A stretch of DNA of 64,000 bases, from NCBI GenBank assembly GCA_947176375.1, contig CAMWQM010000003.1:1-64000 (forward strand). The letters are read 5' to 3'. The stretch comes from an uncultured Helicobacteraceae bacterium. Its GTDB lineage: Bacteria; Campylobacterota; Campylobacteria; Campylobacterales; Helicobacteraceae. The notes under the pieces were generated by a model. It ran no database searches and was not told where the DNA came from. It saw nothing but the letters and a program-made list of their open reading frames with translations. Each line of letters begins with the position of its first letter. Position 1 is the stretch's first letter. Shown here one piece after another: positions 27,478-37,953 of the stretch. The translations under genes and the position numbers were made by a program.

Positions 27478-29853
27478 TTATTGACAATTAAAGCACTCAA
27501 TGCTTCTATCTATAACATCATTTGTTTGTTTTTCGGCATCTGGACTTTGACTTCTTAAATAATAAGTTGATTTTAGCCCTAGTTTCCACGCTAGCATATA
27601 AATATCATTTAGATATTTTCCAGAGGCTTTAGCTAAATCTACAAAGATATTTACACTCTGTCCTTGGTCTATCCATTTCTGACGAATTGCCGCAGCCTTG
27701 ATTATATCTAATTGTTCTATTTCGTAAGCATTTTTGTAGAAATTAAATGTATCAAGGGTTAGGTTTGGCACGACATTTGGAATCATTCCGCTTAGATTCT
27801 CCTCAAACCATTTCTTACGATATATAGGCTCAATAGTTTGTGTTGTGCCAACTAAAATAGAAATTGAGCTAGTAGGAGCTATCGCCATTAGATAACCATT
27901 TCTCATACCATTTTTCTTAACTTTTTCTTTCAATTTTTCCCAATTGCACACATCAAGTAAAGTTCGCTCTGTTAGCTTTAAAGCTTCATTATTTGCTAAA
28001 TCTATTGGAAAGATTCCCTTACTCCAATTTGAGCCTTCAAACTCTTCATAAGAGCCTTTTTCAACCGCTAAATTACAGCTAGATTCTATTGCACTAAAAC
28101 TTATTAATTCTAAGATTTTATCAATCTTTTCAAAATGCTCTTTACTGCCCCATTCTATCTGGTTGGTTGCAAGCATTTCCGCTTCACCCATTACACCAAG
28201 CCCTATTGCACGATTTTTTAGATTTGTTGCACGCACCTTTCTATTTGGATAGAAGTTTAAATCAATTACATTATCAAGCATTCTAATTGCTATGGGCACA
28301 ACTCTAGCAATATCTTCTTTTGTGTTAATTTTACTTAAATTGATACTAGCAAGGTTACACACTGCAGTCTCGCCTCCCTCACCGATTCTCTCTGTTATAA
28401 AAATGGGCTTTGAATTTAGATTATCAAGTGAGGTTAATTTATTTGCTTTTTTTATCACATTAGAATCTAGTTTCACTTCATCACTTTCCCTAAAATACTC
28501 AATGCTTCCATCTTCAAACTCAACTTTTATTTTATAATGTGTTGGATTTGTGTTTTGAAAAATTTCTGTGCAAAGATTGCTACTTCTAATAAGTCCTTTA
28601 TGTGCGTTTGGATTCGTCTTATTTGCATTATCTTTAAAGCATAAAAACGGCAATCCGCTCTCAAAATAGTTAGTTAGAATCTTTTTCCATAAATCCTTTG
28701 CATTTACTATTTCTTTTGTGATTCCATCTTTTTTTTCTAACTCAATATATTTTGCTTCAAAATCACCTCCATAGCATTCTGTTAGCTCACTACATTCATA
28801 AGGGTCAAAGAGCGTCCAAAGCTCATTATTCTCAACTCGTTTCATAAATAAATCACAAATCCAAAGTGCAGGGAACAAATCGTGTGTTCTTCTCCTCTCT
28901 TCACCGCTATTTTTACGTAAATCTATAAAATCATGTACATCTATATGCCATACTTCTAGATATGTAGCAATCGCCCCTTTCCTAGTGCCTAGTTGATCTA
29001 CTGCTATTGCTACATCATTTGCTATTTTTAAGAATGGCACGACACCACCTGCTGCATTTTTATGTCCATCAATATAGCTTCCAAGTCCTCGAATCTTGCT
29101 AAAATCCCAGCCTATACCACCGCCATATTTGCTTAAAAGCGCCATTTCTTTATAGGAATCAAAGATACCCTCTATATTATCAGGCATACTTCCTACATAA
29201 CAAGAGCTTAATTGATGTCTTGTGCTTCTAGCATTTGCTAAAGTTGGTGTTGCACTCATCACCTCAAACTTTGATAAAATATCATAAAACTTTACAGCCC
29301 ACTCATTTGGTTCTTTTTCTCTATGTGCTAAAAACATTGCGATTGCCATAAACATATGCTGTGGCAATTCTATAGGTTTATTTTGTCTATCTTTAATTAA
29401 ATATCTATCATATAGTGTTTTTATTCCTAGATAATTAAATTGTAAATCTCTCTCTGGCATAATCTTGCTATTTAGAAAATCAATATCAAATTTCTCACTA
29501 AAACCTTTTAGAATCTTGCCTTCGTTTTGTCCTTTTTGCAAATATTCTCTTAAATGTTTATAGCCTGTGAATCCACTAACTTTATGATATAAGTCATACA
29601 AAAACAGCCTTGCTGCAACATAAGTCCAATTTGGAGTATCCATATCAATCTTATCTACCGCTGTTTTTATTAAAGTGATTTGGATTTCCTCTGTGGTAAT
29701 TTTGTCTCTAAAGTGAATCTTAGCATCAACTTCTAATTCACTTTGACTAACACCACTTAAGCCCTCAACTGCGGAGCTAGTGTATTTTTGAATCTTTGTA
29801 ATATCTAAAATCTCAATTCTGCCATTTCTCTTAATAACTGTTAAATTACCCAT
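27478..29853 (-). CDS. nrdA: Ribonucleoside-diphosphate reductase, alpha chain (class Ia)
   Basis: Reduces ribonucleoside diphosphates to deoxy forms using a radical from NrdB. The 791 residues begin with an ATP-cone (VIKRNGRIEILDITKIQKYT) for allosteric control. The catalytic barrel has MSATPTLANA, QLSSCYVG (first active-site Cys), SSNLCTEIF (radical Cys and Glu) and ETAVCNLASINLS (second redox Cys). Later come MAIAPTSSIS and YYLRSQ. The C-terminus ends in ECFNCQ, the CxxC pair that regenerates the site with thioredoxin or glutaredoxin. No nrdB is nearby, as in H. pylori. Upstream AGGG is a weak ribosome site. Confidence 0.95.
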   Translation of the reverse strand: MGNLTVIKRNGRIEILDITKIQKYTSSAVEGLSGVSQSELEVDAKIHFRDKITTEEIQITLIKTAVDKIDMDTPNWTYVAARLFLYDLYHKVSGFTGYKHLREYLQKGQNEGKILKGFSEKFDIDFLNSKIMPERDLQFNYLGIKTLYDRYLIKDRQNKPIELPQHMFMAIAMFLAHREKEPNEWAVKFYDILSKFEVMSATPTLANARSTRHQLSSCYVGSMPDNIEGIFDSYKEMALLSKYGGGIGWDFSKIRGLGSYIDGHKNAAGGVVPFLKIANDVAIAVDQLGTRKGAIATYLEVWHIDVHDFIDLRKNSGEERRRTHDLFPALWICDLFMKRVENNELWTLFDPYECSELTECYGGDFEAKYIELEKKDGITKEIVNAKDLWKKILTNYFESGLPFLCFKDNANKTNPNAHKGLIRSSNLCTEIFQNTNPTHYKIKVEFEDGSIEYFRESDEVKLDSNVIKKANKLTSLDNLNSKPIFITERIGEGGETAVCNLASINLSKINTKEDIARVVPIAIRMLDNVIDLNFYPNRKVRATNLKNRAIGLGVMGEAEMLATNQIEWGSKEHFEKIDKILELISFSAIESSCNLAVEKGSYEEFEGSNWSKGIFPIDLANNEALKLTERTLLDVCNWEKLKEKVKKNGMRNGYLMAIAPTSSISILVGTTQTIEPIYRKKWFEENLSGMIPNVVPNLTLDTFNFYKNAYEIEQLDIIKAAAIRQKWIDQGQSVNIFVDLAKASGKYLNDIYMLAWKLGLKSTYYLRSQSPDAEKQTNDVIDRSIECFNCQ

Positions 29854-29923
29854 AAATAAACCCTATAATTAAATTAAAATTAGTATTTTATTATTTTAAT
29901 AAATATGAATTAAACTTAAGATC

Positions 29924-30547
29924 TTATCTATATTCCACTAATTCGTCTAAACTAAGTCTGTATCGTTTTTGTTGCTCTTTTATTCGGTAGCCAAAGCATA
30001 GAATTATACTAACACACTCTTTAAATGTATCAATTTGTAGAATCTCATCCACTTGTTTAGCCTCAAAACCCTCAATCGGACAAGAATCTATGCCAATAAA
30101 AGCCGCATAATTCATCATAGAACTAGCCGCTATATAGGCTTGCTTTTCAACCCAATTTCTAACGCTAATACCTCTTGCCTCATTACTTTTTAAAAATTTA
30201 TTATAGTATCCAACCCATTTTTTTTGTTCCCCATCATTTTTTCCTCTTCTAAGTGATACTCTATCCATATAGCTTGATGGTGGAGTAACAGGCTGAATTA
30301 GCGACTTTAGCACTACTAGATGTGAGCAACTTGTAATTTGTATTTGATTCCAACAAGCCTCTCTTAATCTCTCTTTTAAGCCTTTATCTTGTATCACTAG
30401 GAATCTTGTAGGTTCTACTCCCATTGAGCTAGGTGACATCCTCCCACTTTCTAAAATCTCTAAAAATTGCTCATTGCTAATCTTTTTATTTTCATCAAAA
30501 ATCTTACAAGCATGTCTAAAATGCATAGCTTTTAAAAAATCATTCAT
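29924..30547 (-). CDS. NAD(P)H-dependent nitroreductase (RdxA/NfsB-like)
   Basis: A 207-residue FMN nitroreductase-family protein: RHACKIFDENKKIS near residue 12, RMSPSSMGVEPTRFLV (FMN-binding Ser/Arg segment) and AYIAASSMMNYAAFIGIDSCPIEGF, the region that covers the FMN. It resembles the RdxA-type enzymes of Helicobacter and Campylobacter, which are oxygen-insensitive and activate metronidazole. Which subgroup (rdxA, frxA or a third paralogue) it belongs to cannot be settled by eye. AAGGA lies seven bases before the ATG. It follows typA by 21 bp on the same strand and is probably co-transcribed with it. Confidence 0.85.
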   Translation of the reverse strand: MNDFLKAMHFRHACKIFDENKKISNEQFLEILESGRMSPSSMGVEPTRFLVIQDKGLKERLREACWNQIQITSCSHLVVLKSLIQPVTPPSSYMDRVSLRRGKNDGEQKKWVGYYNKFLKSNEARGISVRNWVEKQAYIAASSMMNYAAFIGIDSCPIEGFEAKQVDEILQIDTFKECVSIILCFGYRIKEQQKRYRLSLDELVEYR

Positions 30548-30568
30548 ATTATATTCCTTAATAAATTT

Positions 30569-32371
30569 CTATTTTTTTGTGCTTCGTTTTCGCTGTGTTG
30601 GATCCAGGACTTTTTTTCTAATGCGGATTGAAAGTGGTGTAATCTCTAAAATTTCATCATCCTCTATCCACTCTAATGCCCTCTCTAAGCTTAATTCACG
30701 CGGCGGAGTAAGCTTTATAGCATCATCACTTCCGCTTGCTCGCATATTTGTTAAATGTTTAGATTTTATTGGATTGACATCTAAATCATTATCCCTGCTA
30801 TGCTCACCTATAACCATTCCTATATATACTTTTGTCTGTGGTGGGATAAATAGCACACCTCTATCTTGCAAATTAAAGAGTGAAAAAGCTGTAGTCTCAC
30901 CATTTTCCATACTAATTAAAGCACCATTTGCTCTACGCTCAATATTTCCACTAAATTCTCTAAATTCTAAAAATGAATGATTCATAATGCCTTCACCTTT
31001 AGTATCTGTTAAAAACTCACTTCTATATCCTATAAGCCCACGAGCTGGAATCTCAAATTCAAGTCTAGTATATCCATCACTCATAGGATTCATAGCTTTT
31101 AATTCAGCTTTTTTCTTCCCCAGTTTTTCTATTATAACACCGCTAAAATCCTGTGGGCTATCAATTACTAAATGTTCAAATGGCTCTAAATGCTTATCAT
31201 TTTCATTTTTTACAATGACTTCAGGGCGAGATATGGAAAACTCAAATCCCTCTCTACGCAGATTTTCAGCTAAAATTGTAATTTGAAGCTCACCGCGTCC
31301 AGATATTTTGAATTTTCCCTCACCTACTTCTTCCATTTTCATAGCGATATTTGTCTGCATTTCTTTTAAAAGCCTATCTTTTAATTTATTTGCAGTTACA
31401 TGTTTGCCCTCTAGTCCAGCAAGAGGAGAGTTGTTTACCGCGAAATAAACACTCATTGTAGGCTCTTCGAGGTGCATTGGGTCAAGTGGCATAGGCTTAT
31501 TTATATCAACTATGCTATCACCCACATCAATAGCATTAAACCCAGCAATCGCTACAATATCGCCAACTTTTGCACTCTCTATCTCTGTCCTTGCAAGTCC
31601 TAGAAATCCTATTAGCTTTGTTATGCGTCCATTTTCTTTCTCACCATTGCTTTTTGCAAGCATTACATTCTGTCCTTTGGAGATTACTCCATTAAAGATT
31701 CTAGCAATCCCGATTTTTCCTACATAATTATCGTAATCAAGGGTAAAAACTTGTGCTTGCAATGGAGATTCCTCATTTCCACTAGGGCTTGGAACATTTT
31801 GCAAAATCGCCTCAAATAATGGCTCTAGATTCTTCTTTTCATCATTTAGATTCTTAATTGCATAGCCTTCCCTTGCGGCAGCATAAATCACAGGAAAATC
31901 AAGTTGATTATCATTTGCTCCCATACTTACAAATAAATCAAAGACTTCATCTACAACCTTGTCTGGAGTAGCAGCTGGTTTATCAATCTTATTTACTACT
32001 ACAATAGGACAGATTCCAAAACTTAGTGCCTTTTTTACTACAAATTTAGTCTGTGGCATAACGCCTTCTTGTGCATCAACAAGGAGCAAAACACCATCTA
32101 CCATTTTTAGCACTCTTTCTACTTCTCCGCCAAAGTCTGCGTGTCCAGGTGTGTCAATGATGTTTATTTTTGTATTTTTATAATTGATTGCTGTATTTTT
32201 AGAGAGTATTGTAATGCCTCTCTCTCTTTCTAAATCATTACTATCCATAACTCTTTCATCTATTACTTCGTGTTCACAAAATGTGCCACTTTGCCTTAAA
32301 AGTCCATCTACTAAAGTAGTTTTTCCATGATCGACATGTGCGATTACTGCGATATTTCGTATATTTTGCAT
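30569..32371 (-). CDS. typA: Ribosome-associated GTPase TypA/BipA
   Basis: A translational GTPase of 600 residues that binds the ribosome at the EF-G site and aids 50S assembly and stress responses. G1 is [15 protein letters not shown] near residue 10; G2 is in [12 protein letters not shown]3 is [11 protein letters not shown]4 is NKIDKP. Beta-barrel and EF-G-like domains follow, and the BipA-specific C-terminal domain includes [17 protein letters not shown] and [20 protein letters not shown]. Length and motifs are complete. The ribosome site (AAGAGAA) is weak. Confidence 0.96.
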   Translation of the reverse strand: MQNIRNIAVIAHVDHGKTTLVDGLLRQSGTFCEHEVIDERVMDSNDLERERGITILSKNTAINYKNTKINIIDTPGHADFGGEVERVLKMVDGVLLLVDAQEGVMPQTKFVVKKALSFGICPIVVVNKIDKPAATPDKVVDEVFDLFVSMGANDNQLDFPVIYAAAREGYAIKNLNDEKKNLEPLFEAILQNVPSPSGNEESPLQAQVFTLDYDNYVGKIGIARIFNGVISKGQNVMLAKSNGEKENGRITKLIGFLGLARTEIESAKVGDIVAIAGFNAIDVGDSIVDINKPMPLDPMHLEEPTMSVYFAVNNSPLAGLEGKHVTANKLKDRLLKEMQTNIAMKMEEVGEGKFKISGRGELQITILAENLRREGFEFSISRPEVIVKNENDKHLEPFEHLVIDSPQDFSGVIIEKLGKKKAELKAMNPMSDGYTRLEFEIPARGLIGYRSEFLTDTKGEGIMNHSFLEFREFSGNIERRANGALISMENGETTAFSLFNLQDRGVLFIPPQTKVYIGMVIGEHSRDNDLDVNPIKSKHLTNMRASGSDDAIKLTPPRELSLERALEWIEDDEILEITPLSIRIRKKVLDPTQRKRSTKK

Positions 32372-32784
32372 ATTTCTCTTTTATTTAAAATTATTTTTTG
32401 GATTTTTTGTGAAATTGGAATTATATAACTTAGAATCTTTTAAAATTCTTTAGAAAATAAAATATATAAATTTAATGGAATCTTATTTAAAAATATTTTT
32501 AGATTCCAATAAATAAAGTAGGTTATTTGCAAGCTTAACAAAGCTTTTTGCTTTTATAAATTTAAATAATTTGGATGGTATAAAATAATAATATTTTTTT
32601 AAATTTATATTTTTATGGAAAGTTAAGATAGTTATGAAGTATAAGATATTTAAAATAATTTAGTAGCTTTTATTTTTATAGATTCCACTAAAATTTTTAT
32701 TTGAAAAATTTAGTATTAGAAGATTTAAAATATTTAGATCCCAATAAATTGTGGAATCTAAATTATTCTTTATCTTTTTGGATT
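32372..32784. other. AT-rich intergenic region
   Basis: 413 bp with no gene. It carries several TAGATTCCA-type words. One inverted pair has 10-bp arms, TAGATTCCAC at 32679-32688 and GTGGAATCTA at 32751-32760. It separates the start of typA from the end of the symporter gene on the same strand, so it probably contains the typA promoter. Confidence 0.45.
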
Positions 32785-34218
32785 TTATTTCCAACACTCT
32801 GTATTATAGATTCCAACATCTGCTGCTTTGAAAGTTGGGTTTTTACCCTCTTTAATTTGTTTGTCATAGTCTTTTAGCACTTTTAGGGCAATTTTTCCTA
32901 GCAATAAAATAGAAATTATATTAATTGTTGCCATAATTCCCATAATAACATCGGCAGTATCCCACGCTAATCCCATACTTATTTGTGCTCCAAGAAATAC
33001 AATAAAAACAGCAGTTGCCCTAAAAATCTGTAAGGCAAGTTTATTTTTTGTGATGAATTTAAAATTTGCTTCTGCATAGAAATGATTTCCAATTAATGAA
33101 GTAAAGGCAAATAACACAACAGATATGCTTATAAAATACAATCCAAAATTTCCAAAATATCCTTCCATTACTTTTTGCATTAGTGGCATTCCTTGCATTC
33201 CATCTAGTCCTTCTGCATTTGAGCAAATAACCATTAATGCGCTAGCAGAGCAAATTATCAATGTATCTATGAAAACCGATAGAGTTTGCACCATTCCTTG
33301 TTTTGCAGGGTGGCTTGTGTGAGCTGCAGCAGCTGCATTCGGAGCAGAACCCATACCTGCTTCATTTGAAAACAATCCTCTCTTAATTCCAATAACCATA
33401 GCACTTCCGGCAAATCCTCCAAAGATTGCTTCGAAATCAAATGCTTTTGCAAAAATATCAGCAAAGGCATTTGGCAGGGCAGAGAAATTCATAATAATCA
33501 CAATTATTGCAACAATCAAATAAGCAATAGCCATTATAGGCACTAAAATTGTGGCGATGATGGCACTTGCTTTATCACTACCAAAGAAGAATCCAGCGGT
33601 TAGTAAGCTTAAAATCAGCCCAATAAAAATTTTAATATGTCCATTATTAAAGACTTCGCTCCCCACATAATATTCAAAAGTAGAAGTTAGTGTAAAAGAC
33701 TGCAATCCATTAAACCCATAGCTAAAACAAGCAATGAGCGAAATTGCAAAAACTATCCCAAGCGTCCTACTCCCTAGCGCACTCTGTATGTAATAGGCTG
33801 GACCACCTTTGTAGTTATGCTCACCATCTCTTATTTTATAAACTTGTGCTAGAGTGGATTCAATAAATGCACTTGCTCCTCCAACAATGGCTATAATCCA
33901 CATCCAAAATAATGCACCAACGCCACCACTACTAATTGCAACTGCAACACCTACAATATTGCCAATACCAACTCTTGAGGCAGTAGAAATCATCAATGCT
34001 CCAAATGGCGAGATATGCTCTTTTTGGCTTTTTTCTTTGAGTATTTTATATACTTGTGGTAAAAATCGTATTTGAATAAAACTTGTGCGAAATGTAAAAT
34101 AAAGCCCACAAATAATTAACAAAAATACCAAAAAATATGTGTATAAAAAATTGCTAGACATTGATATGAAATTGCTAAAATGCGTTATGAAATTATCAAA
34201 GATTGAATATCGTTCCAT
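32785..34218 (-). CDS. Sodium:alanine/glycine symporter, AGCS family
   Basis: 477 residues with about 11 hydrophobic segments. It matches the AGCS family: TSFIQIRFLPQVYKILKE early, then ISTASRVGIGNIVGVAVAISSGGVGALFWMW, the family signature carrying the Na+/substrate-binding Asn and Gly residues. GGPAYYIQSALG, KRGLFSNEAGMGSAPNAAAAAHTSHP and VIMGIMATINIISILLLG are also typical. It imports alanine, glycine or D-alanine with Na+ across the inner membrane (AlsT/DagA type). AAGGA is eight bases before the ATG. No neighbour shares an obvious pathway. Confidence 0.93.
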   Translation of the reverse strand: MERYSIFDNFITHFSNFISMSSNFLYTYFLVFLLIICGLYFTFRTSFIQIRFLPQVYKILKEKSQKEHISPFGALMISTASRVGIGNIVGVAVAISSGGVGALFWMWIIAIVGGASAFIESTLAQVYKIRDGEHNYKGGPAYYIQSALGSRTLGIVFAISLIACFSYGFNGLQSFTLTSTFEYYVGSEVFNNGHIKIFIGLILSLLTAGFFFGSDKASAIIATILVPIMAIAYLIVAIIVIIMNFSALPNAFADIFAKAFDFEAIFGGFAGSAMVIGIKRGLFSNEAGMGSAPNAAAAAHTSHPAKQGMVQTLSVFIDTLIICSASALMVICSNAEGLDGMQGMPLMQKVMEGYFGNFGLYFISISVVLFAFTSLIGNHFYAEANFKFITKNKLALQIFRATAVFIVFLGAQISMGLAWDTADVIMGIMATINIISILLLGKIALKVLKDYDKQIKEGKNPTFKAADVGIYNTECWK

Positions 34219-34784
34219 AATAAATCCTTGTGAAGTAAAGTTACTTTTTATTATACAATTTTTTATTTTTTAGAATCTAGTTTGAGCGATTTAAATGGCA
34301 TTTTAGATTCTAATTTTGAGTAATTTAATGATAAATTAATTTTATAATTTTTAAAGATATGCAAAATATTTCAAAAATATTGCTTAAAAATTGCTATTTT
34401 TAAAAGATTAATCTAAAAAAATTAAATAATTATAGAAATTTAAGTAATGGCACATTATTTAAAATAATATAAGGGGCTAGAAGCTGGCGATATTAGAAAT
34501 ATTTATTTTATAAAATCTATAAAGACAGAATCTAGTGAAATCTAAAATTAGATTCCATAATGCTTAAAAAAAGATAAATTTATATAGGGTAAAAAAATAA
34601 TAAATATGATGGGTTGTTAGCTTGTGAAATTGCTTAAATGTTTAGGATTAATTTATTACCAACTTTTATGACTTGACTAAATTTGATTTAAAAGTGGTTT
34701 TAAGGAGACCAAAAGCAAGATTTATGGAATGAATTTGGAAACTAAATCTTATAATCAGTAAAGTTACAAAAGCTCTAAAATTGA
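34219..34784. other. AT-rich intergenic region
   Basis: 566 bp without a gene. The word TTAGAATCTA (34270-34279) pairs with TAGATTCTAA (34304-34313), and further AGATTC words occur near 34522-34557. No tRNA or known RNA family is recognisable. Confidence 0.4.
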
Positions 34785-35405
34785 TTATTTATGTTTATTG
34801 ACTAAATCTAGCACATTATTAGTGATTAGATTATGTCCTTCTTTGTTTGGGTGAATTTGGTCTAGTTTTAAGCTTATATCTTTTAAAATTTTTGGCATTG
34901 AGCGAGATTCTACTAATATATTGTATTTTTTTGCTACTTCATTATAAATTGAAGAGATGCCTCCCGTAAGACCACCCAAGATTCCGCTAGGCACGCTAAT
35001 AATTACTATGCAATTAGTGTGCTTTTTTGCCTTTGAAATGATAGCATCTAAATTTCTTTTTGTGGAATCTTCTGGTAACTTCCTTAAAAAATCATTTCCG
35101 CCTATCGAAATAATTATCATAGCAATGCTATTAATTTTATTTAGCTCATTATCTATTCTTGCTAAAAGTCCATTAGTTGTCTCACCATCAATGCCTAACT
35201 TTATAGGATTCTTACCTAAAGATTGTGGAATTTGTATAGCAAAGCTATCCTTTTCATTCACACCAAAACCATTTGCAATACTATCTCCAAGTGTAACTAT
35301 ATTTTCATTATTTAGCGGGCAGATATGTGAAACTTTTGGAGTTTTATTGTGTAGTAAATAAAATGCAATAGCCATAATAATGGCTAGTGGTAGAAAATAT
35401 TTCAA
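34785..35405 (-). CDS. SGNH/GDSL-family hydrolase (TesA-like esterase)
   Basis: 206 residues with an N-terminal hydrophobic anchor or signal (KYFLPLAIIMAIAFYLLH). The SGNH blocks are complete: nucleophilic Ser in IVTLGDSIANGFGV, Gly in GETTNG, Asn in IISIGGNDFLRKLP, and the Asp-His pair in LDQIHPNKEGHNLI. It should be an envelope lipase, esterase or lysophospholipase like TesA. The start appears to be TTG three bases after the ftsZ stop, implying coupling. The alternative ATG 14 codons further in would remove most of the anchor. It lies downstream of ftsA-ftsZ, though a division role is not known for the family. Confidence 0.85.
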   Translation of the reverse strand: MKYFLPLAIIMAIAFYLLHNKTPKVSHICPLNNENIVTLGDSIANGFGVNEKDSFAIQIPQSLGKNPIKLGIDGETTNGLLARIDNELNKINSIAMIIISIGGNDFLRKLPEDSTKRNLDAIISKAKKHTNCIVIISVPSGILGGLTGGISSIYNEVAKKYNILVESRSMPKILKDISLKLDQIHPNKEGHNLITNNVLDLVNKHK

Positions 35406-35408
35406 GTA

Positions 35409-36563
35409 TTAGTCTTGTTGATTTCTTAAAAATGTTGGGAGGTCGAGATTTAGGCTGTCATAGTAATTATCTTCAATTCCACTTACTTTTTTAAGTTTGA
35501 TTTTTTGGATAGTTTTCACACTCTTTTCTAAATCTGTTATTTCATCTTGTTGGCTAGATTCATTTGTGATTTTATCTTTTTGCATGACTTCTTTTTCAAA
35601 ACCTGTAACTACCAAAGTAACACGGACTTGTGTAGGAGCAAGATTATTGTTATAACTCCATCCTTGCTTTAGAGTTGCTGTTTTCTCTAGCTGTGGCTCA
35701 ACTAGAGAGGCTGCCTCTGTGATTCTAAGTAATGGATAATTTTCATTTACTTCAAAATGCACTAATGCACCCATTGCCCCCTTTATGCTTACATTGTCAA
35801 AAAGTGGAGATTCTATTGCCTCTTTTACAGCCTCTATTGCAGAATCTTCACCTTCCTTATCACCAATACCAATTAGTCCAAGCCCTCTAAATGCCATTAC
35901 AGCATTTAAATCTGCATAGTCAAGATTTAGTCCGCCATTGCTATCATTTAAAATAAATGAAGCAATACCTGTTACTGCTTGTGCAAGGACATTATCAACA
36001 ATTTTCAAGCTATCTTTCATACCTAAATTTTTATCGATTATTGAGAGTAATTTTTCATTTGGGATGACGATGATAGTATCAACTTCATTTTTGAGTTCTT
36101 TTAAGCCTTCTTCTGCAACTTTTTCTCTATGGCTTCCTTCATATCTAAATGGTTTTGTAACAACTGCTACAACTAAAGCCCCGACTTCTTTAGCAGCTTT
36201 TGCGACTATAGGAGATGCGCCTGTTCCTGTTCCACCGCCAAGTCCTGTTGCAATGAATACAATTTTAGAATCCTCTAATTCTTGCTTTATGGTATCATAA
36301 CTCTCTTCTGCACTTCTTTTGCCTATTTCTGGATTCATACCAGCCCCAAGCCCACAAGTAGTTTTTTCCCCTACTTGAATCTTGCTATGTGCTTCTATTG
36401 TTTTTAAGTGCTGAGAATCTGTATTAAGTGCGATTAGTTTAATGCTTTCTTCTACCCCATGTTTTATTATGTGATTAATTGTATTGCTGCCACCGCCACC
36501 AACACCAACTACACTAATTTTAATTTCATTTGTAGGTTGCAATTCTTCAATATTTATATCCAT
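35409..36563 (-). CDS. ftsZ: Cell-division GTPase FtsZ
   Basis: Tubulin-like GTPase forming the Z ring at mid-cell. The 384-residue protein has VVGVGGGGSNTINHI, the GTP signature GLGGGTGTGASP near residue 110, PFRYEGSHR, and the T7 catalytic loop NLDYADLNAVM. The C-terminal tail ends DLPTFLRNQQD, the short conserved peptide that binds FtsA and other partners. AAGGAG precedes the ATG. It lies 24 bp after ftsA, the conserved ftsA-ftsZ pair. Confidence 0.97.
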   Translation of the reverse strand: MDINIEELQPTNEIKISVVGVGGGGSNTINHIIKHGVEESIKLIALNTDSQHLKTIEAHSKIQVGEKTTCGLGAGMNPEIGKRSAEESYDTIKQELEDSKIVFIATGLGGGTGTGASPIVAKAAKEVGALVVAVVTKPFRYEGSHREKVAEEGLKELKNEVDTIIVIPNEKLLSIIDKNLGMKDSLKIVDNVLAQAVTGIASFILNDSNGGLNLDYADLNAVMAFRGLGLIGIGDKEGEDSAIEAVKEAIESPLFDNVSIKGAMGALVHFEVNENYPLLRITEAASLVEPQLEKTATLKQGWSYNNNLAPTQVRVTLVVTGFEKEVMQKDKITNESSQQDEITDLEKSVKTIQKIKLKKVSGIEDNYYDSLNLDLPTFLRNQQD

Positions 36564-36587
36564 TTACTCTCCTTTAAAATATGTTTG

Positions 36588-37952
36588 TTAAAACAAGCTC
36601 TTAAAAAAATTGACAATTTTATCAACAACACCATTTTCATTTTTATCATTTTTTCTGCCTAATTTAATTGCATCTTCAGCATTTTTAGCCATTTGAAGGT
36701 CGGATAAATCATTTTCCTTGACTTCTATATCGGACAAACTCGTATTTGTAAGAATATTATTATTCTGTGTATGTTTTAATTTCTTTGTAGAATCTATTTC
36801 ATAGTTCGTCCATTTGCCAGCACCATATAGTATTAATCCTGCAACTGTTGCATAAATAGGGTCTTTTAACATACTAAAAGAATCATTTATTTCTCTTGGT
36901 GTGGCGATTCTTATAGGAAGGTTTGGGAAAATTCCTTTTGCTAATTCTTTTAATCCATTCATATGAGCCATTCCACCGGTTATAACGATACCTGCACCAA
37001 GATTATTTTTTAGCCCACTTTTTTCTAGTGAATGTTCGATTATCTGCATAGTTTCTAAAGCTCTGGAAAATACTACACTATGCAAAACTTCAAGCTCTAC
37101 TTTTCTAGCTTCTGTTGGGGAAGTATTTGATGGAATTTCAAGGTAAGAGCCTCTTTCTTCTTGTGTAAGCTCATTTAATGTAGCATATTTAATCTTTATT
37201 GTATCAGCTACTAGAGGTGGTATGGTGAGTGCCATAACAATATCATTTGTAATATGCCCAGAGCCAACCCCTAGAAAATCATCATATCGCATAGAATTTC
37301 CATAGTGAATCATAATATCACAGCTACTTGCACCCATATCAATACAGGCTGCCCCAAGCTCTTTTTCATCATTATTCAAAACTGCGATAGACGAGGCATA
37401 AGCACTTAATACTATGCCACTAATTTCAATGCCAGCATTTTTGACTGCTTTTTTTAGATTCTCTAATCCACTTTTTTGTGCTATAACTATATGCACAGAT
37501 ACTTCAATCCTAGTGCCACTCATACCAAATGGGTCATCTATATAATCTCTATCATCTACTTTGAATAGATATGGAAGCACATGGACTACTTCATAATTTT
37601 TAGGAATATTTGCATTATAAAGTGCTGCTTGCATAACTCTATTAATTTCTTGAATCCCTATATCATCGCGAGGATTGTTAATCACGCCAATACTATCAAT
37701 ACTCTTTGTATAAACGCCAGATAGGGAAATATATGCTTGAGAAATATCTACCCCAGCTATTCTTTTTGCTTGATTTACAGATTCACGAATGGCTCTGCTT
37801 GCTTGCTCTATATTTGTGATTGCACCTTTTCTAATGCCTTTAGAAGTCTGCATCCCGGTGCCTATTATATATGGAGAGCCGGATTTTATCTCAGCAATTA
37901 TTGAACATGTCTTTGAAGAACCTATATCAATACCAAGAATTACTTGCTCCAT
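36588..37952 (-). CDS. ftsA: Cell-division protein FtsA
   Basis: An actin-like ATPase that tethers FtsZ to the membrane. The 454 residues include ILGIDIGSSKTCSIIAEI (phosphate loop 1), the SHS2 1C region with YISLSGVYTKS, AACIDMGASSCDIMI (phosphate loop 2) and IVITGGMAHMNGL (adenosine loop). The C-terminus DKIVNFFKSLF is the amphipathic membrane-targeting helix. A variable Asn/Asp-rich linker precedes that helix. The start is only 1 bp after the ppiD-like stop. Order ppiD / ftsA / ftsZ matches H. pylori HP0977-HP0979. Confidence 0.95.
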   Translation of the reverse strand: MEQVILGIDIGSSKTCSIIAEIKSGSPYIIGTGMQTSKGIRKGAITNIEQASRAIRESVNQAKRIAGVDISQAYISLSGVYTKSIDSIGVINNPRDDIGIQEINRVMQAALYNANIPKNYEVVHVLPYLFKVDDRDYIDDPFGMSGTRIEVSVHIVIAQKSGLENLKKAVKNAGIEISGIVLSAYASSIAVLNNDEKELGAACIDMGASSCDIMIHYGNSMRYDDFLGVGSGHITNDIVMALTIPPLVADTIKIKYATLNELTQEERGSYLEIPSNTSPTEARKVELEVLHSVVFSRALETMQIIEHSLEKSGLKNNLGAGIVITGGMAHMNGLKELAKGIFPNLPIRIATPREINDSFSMLKDPIYATVAGLILYGAGKWTNYEIDSTKKLKHTQNNNILTNTSLSDIEVKENDLSDLQMAKNAEDAIKLGRKNDKNENGVVDKIVNFFKSLF

Positions 37953-37953
37953 T